In this document: one piece after another, positions 57,337-64,000 of the stretch | How the letters are laid out: each line of letters begins with the position of its first letter | Position numbering within the stretch: the first letter of the stretch is position 1 | Origin: Aegilops tauschii subsp. strangulata | Taxonomy: Eukaryota; Streptophyta; Magnoliopsida; Poales; Poaceae | DNA length: 64,000 nt | Assembly (NCBI RefSeq): GCF_002575655.3 | Contig: NC_053039.3 | Span: 377,185,633-377,249,632, forward strand | Direction: 5' to 3' | Notes under the pieces: model-generated | The model's input: only the letters and a program-made list of their open reading frames with translations | Told to the model about the DNA's origin: nothing | Database searches by the model: none | Program-made: the position numbers and the translations under genes

Positions 57337-58071
57337 TGTCGTGGAATTGTCACGACAGATGTCCTAGTGTTAGGACTTAGTCGTGAGGCCAACACATCTA
57401 CGTGGTAGCTTGAAGGGGTTGGTCGGAATCGAGAGACGCGAGGCGGATCAACACACAAGACAAGGATTTAGACAACTTCGGGCCCCGGGAAACATCATCC
57501 GGTAATAACCCTACATGCTGTTTGAGGCTAGGCCTCATTATCATCATGAGGGAGTCGCCGTAAACTGGCTCTCCTAGTTGTGTCTAACCCTTAAGATTAT
57601 TTCCCCCCTCTTGGGGTGCCCTGCCCCTCCTTATATAAGTTAAAGGGGTGGGTTACATGTAGAGTCCAACTCGGATTAAGACTTAAACTATTCTGACTTC
57701 TCTTCATGGGCTTCATAACATCTTGGGCTTCATAACGTCTCGGGCTTATTAACCCCAGGCGACTCTGTCTGCCGGGTTATGCTGTCTGCCAGGTTATGAT
57801 CTGGCTTAACCCCTGCCGGGTTATCATCTGACTTAACACCTACCGGGTTATCATCTGACTTAACTCCTGTCGGGTTATCATTTGACTTAACACCTGCCGG
57901 GTTATCATCTGACTTAACTCCTGCCTGGTTATCATCTGACTTAACTCCTGCCGGGTTATCATGTCACTTAACTCCTGCCGGGTTATCATCTGACTTAACT
58001 CCTGCCGGTTTACCAAGTACCAGCCGGGTTATAACTCTGGTCGGGTCATACCGTGGGGTATATCCCTGACA
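57337..58071 (-). repeat. 5' LTR of the Gypsy-like element (735 bp)
   Basis: Same LTR as 54788-55495, followed by AATGG (58072-58076) and the Copia leader. The 27-bp minisatellite at 57805-58013 has seven full units, which accounts exactly for the 27-bp length difference. Confidence 0.88.
57805..58013. repeat. 27-bp minisatellite in the LTR, seven full units plus a part
   Basis: Same unit as at 55256-55437. The units here are more diverged from each other (for example CTGTCGGG, CTGCCTGG). Confidence 0.9.
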
Positions 58072-58084
58072 AATGGAGACCAAT

Positions 58085-58096
58085 GCTCTGATACCA
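58085..58096 (-). other. Copia primer binding site, initiator tRNA-Met
   Basis: Minus strand TGGTATCAGAGC, the canonical plant Copia site, two bases from the LTR end. A duplicate stands at 55509-55520. Confidence 0.92.
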
Positions 58097-58098
58097 AT

Positions 58099-59700
58099 TG
58101 AAAGGATCGAGAAGAAGTGTTTAGAGGGGGGTGAATAGACTCTTAGCAAGAAAAGTTGCAGTTTTTAAATTCTTTAAGTTGAAGTGGAGTTTTAGCACAA
58201 GTTCAAGCATTCACAATACATATCAAGCAAGCATGACAAGAGTATATGAGCGGCGGAAAGTAAATCATGCAAGTTGCAAGAATGAAAGGGGATGGGATTG
58301 AAGTGTGCAAACGCAATTGGAGACACAGAGATTTTTGGCATGGTTCCGATAGGTGGTGCTATCATACATCCACGTTGATGGAGACTTCAACCCACGAAGG
58401 GTAACGGTTGCGCGAGTCCACGGAGGGCTCCACCCACGAAGGGTCCACGAAGAAGCAACCTTGTCTATCCCACCATGGCCATCGCCCACGAAGGACTTGC
58501 CTCACTAGGGTAGATCTTCACGAAGTAGGCGATCTCCTTGCCCATACAAACTCCTTGGTTCAACTCCACAAAATTGACGGAGGCTCCCAAGTGACACCTA
58601 ACCAATCTAGGAGACACCACTCTCCAAGAGGTAATAGATGGTGTGTTGATGATGAACTCCTTGCTCTTGTGCTTCAAATGATAGTCTCCCCAACACTCAA
58701 CTCTCTCTCATAGGATTGGATTTGGTGGAAAGATGATTTGAGTGGAAAGCAACTTGGGGAAGGCTAGAGATCAAGATTTATGTGGTTGGAATGGAATATC
58801 TTGACCTCAACACAAGTGTAGGTGGTTCTCTCTCAGAAAATGTATGTTGGAAGTGTAGGCATGTTCTGATGGCTCTCTCCATGAATGAAGAGTGGGTGGA
58901 GGGGTATATATAGCCTCCACACAAAATCTAACCGTTACACACAAATCACCAAACTCGGTGGGACCGAATTAGAAAACTCGGTCGGACCGATTTGGTTCAT
59001 AATGTGACCATTAGACATTTAGGTGGGACCGACATGATCAACTCGGTGGGACCGATGTGCTAGGGTTAGGGTAAAGCCTTATCTCGGTTGGACCGATTAC
59101 AAAAACTCGGTGGGACCGATTTGGGTAATAAGCACAACAGAGAGTTGGCCAAGCAAACTCGGTGGTACCGATCTCATATTTCAGTGAGACTGAAATTAAT
59201 GCAATGGAGAACAGAGAGTTTGCAAGCCCATCTCGGTGAGACCGAGATCCCATCGGTGAGACCGAAGTGACTAGGGTTTCTGGCAGTGGCTATGTCAAGA
59301 GAACTCGGTGGCGCCAGATAGAAAGTTTCGGTGGGGCCGAGTTTGACTTTTGGTTTTGGGACATATGTGGATGTGAGAAAGTGGTTGAGGGCTTTGGAGC
59401 ATATCACTAAGCACTTTGAGCAAGCAAGCCATTAAGCAACACCTCATCCCCTCTTAATAGTATTGGCTTTCCTATGGACTCAATGTGATCTTGGATCACT
59501 AAAATGAAAAATGTAGAGTCCTGAGCTTTGAGCTTGAGCCAATCCTTTATCCTTATCATCTTGAAAGGGGTTCCCCATTCTCTTGTCCATGCCACTCCAC
59601 TGTTGAACTTATCTGAAGCATACTAGATGAAAGCATTAGTCCAACAAGAGATATGTTGACATTAATTACCAAAATCACCCAGGGAGCACTTGTGCTTTCA
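58099..59700 (-). repeat. 5' LTR of the second Copia (1602 bp)
   Basis: Minus-strand TATA box at 58905-58912. Array of TCGGTnnnACCGA palindromes at 58955-59340. Ends at the target duplication ACGTT. Confidence 0.93.
58955..59340 (-). promoter_or_regulatory. TCGGTnnnACCGA palindrome array in Copia U3 (5' LTR)
   Basis: About ten interrupted palindromes spaced 15-60 bp, beginning 43 bp upstream (minus strand) of the TATA box. The spacer triplet varies (GGG, CGG, TGG, GGT, GAG), while the arms TCGGT and ACCGA are mostly kept. Confidence 0.75.
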
Positions 59701-59705
59701 ACGTT

Positions 59706-61617
59706 CCCAACTCCCTTTCCACCTGACACTACTTCCGAAGCACTCTTGACACAAGATGAGTTGGCAAGACCAGATGAACTTTGTGAGATTCAACAGCAAG
59801 AAGGTAGTTGCTGGAGTCAAGTTACAGTTGCATGCTTCTTTATATGTAGTCTCACAATTTTATGTACACTAACACTTCCTATGTTCATTGTTGGACTAGC
59901 ACCTAGGCGCAAGAGGAAACAAACATCAAGGATAATGCTCGATAGGTTAACTAAATCTAGAGGAGGAAGAATGGAGATCCGTTTTGAGGAAGGTTTAAAA
60001 AGGCCACGTGATGTTTCAGAGTCAGCCAAGTTAGTATCAGAGGTAGCGGTTGCCGTTAGGTGTCATGTACGTATCCTCCCAACATGGATTTAGTACAAGA
60101 ATGACAAAGACAAAACCCAGTTCAACACCTTCCTCGGCCATTTATCTGTAAGTATGGTTATGTATGGAATCTAGTAATATTGTCTTGCTCTGTCCCATAC
60201 TTTCTAGGTTGCTGATAATGAGACTCCCATAATTTTCAACAGATGAGGTTCAAGTTGGATAGCCAAGATGATGCAACCAGACAAGCTTGCACCCATGTTT
60301 TCAAGTCTGCTCTGCGACAGTCTCGGTATACCTTGAGGAAAACTCACTTTGAAGGCAAGGCTAACAGTGAACTTGCCCAAACATCTCCAGTGGAAAATAT
60401 ATCGGATGAAGATTGGAGAGGCCTCGTTAAACACTGGTCTGATCCAAAGTATCAGGTACATTATATATATGTGATTAGATCACATGTTAAAGTCCTATTT
60501 ACGCATGTGCCACACAAATCTATCTTCTTGTAGGTGAACTGTTCAAACAACAAGGCCAACCGTACGAAAGTGAAATTCCAACAGACGACATGATCTCGTT
60601 GCTATATTGCACACTGCGAGGCTCTTGTAATTACCAGCTGTTTCACTCTTTTCGCTGTACCATATTATCAGATCTATATTGACTTATTCCAAATGCAGAT
60701 GAAAGCCCGCAAGGACCAAAAAGCACCTGAACCAAATGCTGTGGAAATCTTCAAGGATTGTCACACCAGCAAGACGAAGGGCATGACTACACCAGTCAAA
60801 GCCGGTGTTGTAAGTCCTTAATCATCATGCCTTTTAACTACTACTTACTCTGACTTGTGCCTTGAACTGCATGGTTTGCAGCCAATGTCTATTACTCTGT
60901 TCAATTTTATACACAATTGTCTTAGCGTATCATTGCACCTTACAAGGTTTAAAAGAGAGGACTGGCCTTCCTTTGATCTTGACCTGTAATTTAGTTTCGT
61001 GCTGGACTTGCCCACACAACGTTACAATTGCCTGTTTGTCTGTTCTCAGTTGTTTTGTGATATGAATGATGTCATACTATGCTTACCGTATTATAAACTT
61101 TGACTCTTTATCCTCAGCTGTCAATACAATGTGAAGAAATAGAATATACATTAGCCATGGTACATGGTCATATGTTTGGAACCTGGTTTTATTATGTACT
61201 TTGCAGTAAAATACAACTAATATTTTACATGGGTTCACCAGAATAAGTTTTGTATATAGACCAAAGCTATTTTGTTTGGTTTTGCTGCCTCCTTAATATC
61301 TTCTGTTCTGGCACTACTAATGTAAAAACTCAACTTTTTAGCAAGCTATCGAAAAAATGGTGGAACCGCCACCTTCTGAAGGTGGCGAGACAACTATAAC
61401 CGCAATGTCAGCTCTTGCTACCGTGGGTCAGTACCTGTCCACTAACAGTGCCAAAAGCACATTCTTGCGTAATACTGGGTTGGTTGTTAAGGCAATCTCG
61501 TCCAAACTGCCTCATGATCAAGATATGCAAGCTCAAAACAATGTTATATCTGCGCTCCAGACACAAGTCCATTCCCTAACAGAGATCCTTTGTGAAACAA
61601 GGACAGACATTGTTTGA
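59706..61617 (+). pseudogene. CACTA gene, 3' exons with Transposase_24 (Ptta/En/Spm)-like domain
   Basis: Exons by splice consensus: 59706-59803, 59900-60147, 60243-60455, 60534-60626 (donor near 60627), 60699-60809, 61342-61617. They read PTPFPPDTTSEALLTQ..., then RRKRKQTSRIMLDRLTK, RVRILPTW-like (HVRILPTWI) before a stop, ISDEDWRGLVKHWSDPKYQ, a piece with NKANRTKVKFQQTT then a stop, MKARKDQKAPEPNAVEIF, and a C-terminal helical tail ending in ALQTQVHSLTEILCETRTD. The order EDW..L...WSDPKYQ, NKANR and ...YIAHC matches the plant En/Spm transposase_24 family. This is the accessory protein of CACTA elements, thought to act with the transposase at the ends. Stops at about 60092 and 60591 show it is dead. 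It joins the exons before 24182. Confidence 0.7.
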
Positions 61618-62049
61618 TGTCGTCAAGATATGCATGGTTTTGAAACCAGACTATCATACATTTGCTATGTTGTTCTGGAGCCCCGGAGAAATGAAGGCGA
61701 AGGTTATGGTGCTCCATCGGACAATACAACATGAAAATGTAACAGTCGGGTCAAATGAACTGAGCTTCTGAACTTCTGGTGGTGCATTTATCTGCCAGAC
61801 TGTTAACGTTTATGCCAACCTTCCTTTTGTTTTATAGTTGTAATTTGTTTTGTTGCGATACAAAATTTGTTCTTAACGTGCAGCCACCGGCTGAAGAAAA
61901 CAGCAGTCCATTTTTGTATAGTGTAGGGTGTTCCCTATATTTGCACTGGTGGCGATCTTTGATGCCCAGTGGATGTAATCTGTGCAATCGCCTTAATATC
62001 CTAGCGTAAGTTTCGGGCTTATTTATTTCCTAGTCTTTTTTTCCCTAGT

Positions 62050-62990
62050 TTGCTAGTGGCCGCAACAACCATGGGCCATATACAGACCGTGGTAACCTTG
62101 ACCCTGCTACGGGCTGTAGGATCCATGGGCCTCCTACGGGCCGTCGATAAATGGGCCTCCAACAGGGCCGTAGAATCGGTGGGCCTCGGGCCATCGGATA
62201 AATGGATCTACATGGGCCGTAAATGGGCGTAATTGGTATCGGCCCAGCACGATAACGGGCCGTTAACAAGCCGGAGGACAACAAAGGCTTAATTCTGTCA
62301 TAGGCATAACGGGTCGTTAATGGGCCAGAATATAGGGCGGGCTGGAAATGGCGCAACGGGTTAACAGGCCAGAAACGGGCTGACTCTTGCCACGGGCCGA
62401 ATTTGGCACATTAGGGGAACAGGCTAGTAACGAGCCAGAAGTAATCGAGGGCCGGAAAGGAGCCCAAGAACGTATGGGCCGTCAGTAGGCTGAAAGCTAA
62501 CACGGGCTAGAAACAGCCCATGTGAATCATGGGCCGTTAACAGGTACAAAGAAATTTACTGTTCATTATGGGCTAGAGTCACTATGGGCTCTAAAGGGCC
62601 TAAAGATACGAAGGCCTCATATGGGCCGAAAGACGTCGTAGGCCATACATGGGCCGAAAGTGAAACGGGCTTGTGTTATATTCGACGGCCCACATGACGT
62701 TGCTGGGCCGATTTCGGTAGGCCCTAACGGGCCGTGAGTTACCGGGCCGTAAAATGGGCTATTTGCGAAGAGACCGTTAACAGGCTTTCCATGGGCCATC
62801 CCGCTAACTTTTGACCAAGTCAAATGGGCCGGCCTTTGTAAGCTAAATGGGCTAATGGTGGGCCATCGCACGTGTCGACATATCATAGGCGCCTATCTGA
62901 CCCACTGACGAGTTGACACGTGTTTCCTCCGGCCAATCAGAATTTTACACGTGGAAAATTCCCATTGGTCTGGGCTGTTAACGGGTTATC
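62050..62990. repeat. GGGCC-rich subterminal region of the CACTA element
   Basis: About 25 copies of GGGCC/GGCCC, mostly in ATGGGCC, ACGGGCCGT or GGGCCGAAA contexts, in both orientations. CACTA elements carry short subterminal repeats that the element-encoded protein binds; position and density suit that role. No gene; frames here are repeat translations. Confidence 0.7.
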
Positions 62991-63260
62991 GGATCCAAAA
63001 CTGGACACGATAGCTTAACGGCGACTCGTTACGATGGATGCCATGTGTCGGTCACACTTGACGAAAGCACTTCTGTGACGCGCGATTTATCGTCATGGAA
63101 GTGGACACTTCCGTGATGATAATTTTGGTAATGTCATGGAACACTTCTACGACAACACAGCTATGACTATCTTGATTCTGTCATAAAATCATCATGGATG
63201 TACATGCATGACAAAAGACGTGACCTACTGTGACAAACACGTATCATCACGGAAGTGTAT

Positions 63261-63273
63261 TTTTTTTGTAGTG
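63261..63273 (-). repeat. Right terminal inverted repeat of the CACTA element
   Basis: Plus strand ends TTTTTTTGTAGTG. On the minus strand this is CACTACAAAAAAAATACAC, followed by TTCCGTGATGATACGTG and further subterminal text typical of Triticeae CACTA ends. The 3-bp target side is GTT (63274-63276). Confidence 0.85.
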
Positions 63274-64000
63274 GTTGGCCAAACCAAATCAATAGATCGG
63301 AGAAGAAATACGAAGCTATAACAATCCTGCATAAAAGAGTTCGGAGAAAACTCAAATAATATTCATGGATAGATCTTATCATAAACTCACAATTCATCAT
63401 ATCCCAACAAATACACCGCAAAAAAAGAACTACATTGGATAGAACTCCAAGAATATCAAGGAGAACATTGTATTGAAGAACATCGAGAAAGAAGAAGCCA
63501 CCTAGCTACTACTATGGACCCGTAGGTCTGTGGTAAACTACTCACGCATCATCGGAAGGGCAGCAAGTTGATGTAGAGCCCCTCCATGATTGAATCCCCC
63601 TCCGGCGAAGTGCCAAAAAGGTCCCCAGATGGGATCTCTCGAGAACAGAGGCTTGCGGCAGCAAAAAAAGTATTTCGTGGGCTCCCTAGTAGGTTTCCTG
63701 ATTTTTGAGAATTTATAGAGGCGGAGTTAAGTCAAACGCAGCCATATGGGCCCCACAAGGTACCAGGGCGCACCCTATCCCCTTGGACGTGCCCTGGTGC
63801 CTTTTGGGCTACAACTCCATCTTCTCGTTCCCTCGCGAAGCTTTCAGGGTCTCTTATTGCCAGAAAAAATCTCCAAGAAGTTTCGTGGCATTTGGACTTC
63901 GTTTGGTACTGATATGCTGCAAAGTAAAAAAAAAACAAGCAAAAACAACAACTGACACTGGGCACTAAGCTAGTAGGTTAGTCCCAAAAAGTGATATATT
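63274..64000 (-). repeat. Fragment of a Gypsy LTR interrupted by the CACTA insertion
   Basis: On the minus strand the sequence from 64000 leftwards follows the same plan as the other Gypsy LTRs here (GGGACTAACC, CCCAGTGTCAG, CCAAACGAAGTCCAAATG-like text, then GTTTACCACAGACC and GGTCCATAGTA). It is a different family. It breaks at 63273 where the CACTA begins and runs off the window at 64000. No gene. Confidence 0.7.

Larger units (their letters stand above)
24183..59700 (-). mobile_element. Ty1/Copia retrotransposon with nested insertions
   Basis: On the minus strand: 5' LTR 58099-59700, tRNA-Met primer site, gag-pol, polypurine tract, and 3' LTR 24183-33350 (interrupted). Target duplication ACGTT flanks both ends (24178-24182, 59701-59705). 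Its own sequence totals about 9.1 kb; the rest is Gypsy copy 2 (in the 3' LTR), the Tat-like element (34152-49710) and the rearranged Gypsy-like element (54788-58071). LTRs are about 1600 bp, start TGAAAGCACAAG and end GATCCTTTCA when read in element orientation. I do not assert a family name. Confidence 0.92.
12983..63273 (+). mobile_element. CACTA (En/Spm) transposon, left end not found, split by nested retrotransposons
   Basis: The right terminus at 63273 reads, on the minus strand, CACTACAAAAAAAATACAC, the hallmark of CACTA elements, and a GGGCC-rich subterminal region lies inside it. To the left are exons of an En/Spm-type (Transposase_24-like) gene. They are interrupted by Angela (15548-24075) and a second Copia (24183-59700). 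Removing both brings the exon sequence together again. I found no matching left terminus, so the start given is only the first exon I can support. The element is either left-truncated or its left end lies outside the window. It inserted into a Gypsy LTR that continues at 63274. Confidence 0.75.

Noticed and set aside
61857..62009. Extra exon with ...VQPPAEENSSPFLYS... after the CACTA gene stop
   Set aside because: The frame is short and follows a stop codon; no splice pair linking it to the gene was convincing.
1..64000. CRISPR arrays, bacterial operons, rRNA or tRNA genes
   Set aside because: Direct repeats seen are minisatellites or LTR parts without spacers; no cloverleaf or rRNA block was found. 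The tRNA-like words are retrotransposon primer sites.

Overview
The window is plant DNA, almost certainly from a Triticeae grass (wheat, Aegilops, barley or a relative). It contains an Angela/BARE1/WIS-type Copia element, several Gypsy elements whose primer sites match tRNA-Asp, CACTA ends, and retrotransposons nested inside one another. I see no intact host gene. Nearly everything is transposable element, and most of the coding sequence is broken.

Layout. 1-2053: old non-coding sequence with a long imperfect inverted repeat and a 37-bp minisatellite. 2054-10449: a non-autonomous Gypsy element (copy 1), followed by a second copy of its 5' flank and a solo LTR. 10455-12980: intergenic sequence with a GC-rich block that may be a 5' exon. 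12983-63273: a CACTA transposon whose En/Spm-type gene runs left to right. It is cut by two retrotransposons that landed about 107 bp apart: Angela-like Copia 15548-24075 (TSD AATAG) and a second Copia 24183-59700 (TSD ACGTT). 63274-64000: part of a Gypsy LTR into which the CACTA inserted.

The second Copia is 35.5 kb long but only about 9.1 kb of that is its own. Its 3' LTR holds Gypsy copy 2 (25487-33049, TSD CATAT). Its interior holds a Tat-like Gypsy (34152-49710, TSD TAGAG), whose 5' LTR in turn holds a gag-protease-only Gypsy (41028-49280). Just beyond its primer site sits a rearranged Gypsy-like element (54788-58071, TSD AATGG) that contains a fragment of another Gypsy LTR. TSDs and split LTRs give the insertion order directly.

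How the parts relate. No element looks fully autonomous: the Angela and Copia polyproteins carry stops and frameshifts, the Tat-like element keeps gag-protease and only a scrap of RT, and the other Gypsy elements lack pol. Copy 1, copy 2 and the gag-protease element share a primer site, polypurine tract and a 3' non-coding region with a paired stem-loop, which suggests they used a common trans-acting machinery. The most unusual items are: an antisense B3-like gene with its own TATA box in the Tat-like element; an orphan protein in copies 1 and 2; a dense TCGGTnnnACCGA palindrome array upstream of the Copia TATA box; and two mirror-image rearrangements that place a solo LTR next to a longer copy of the same insertion.
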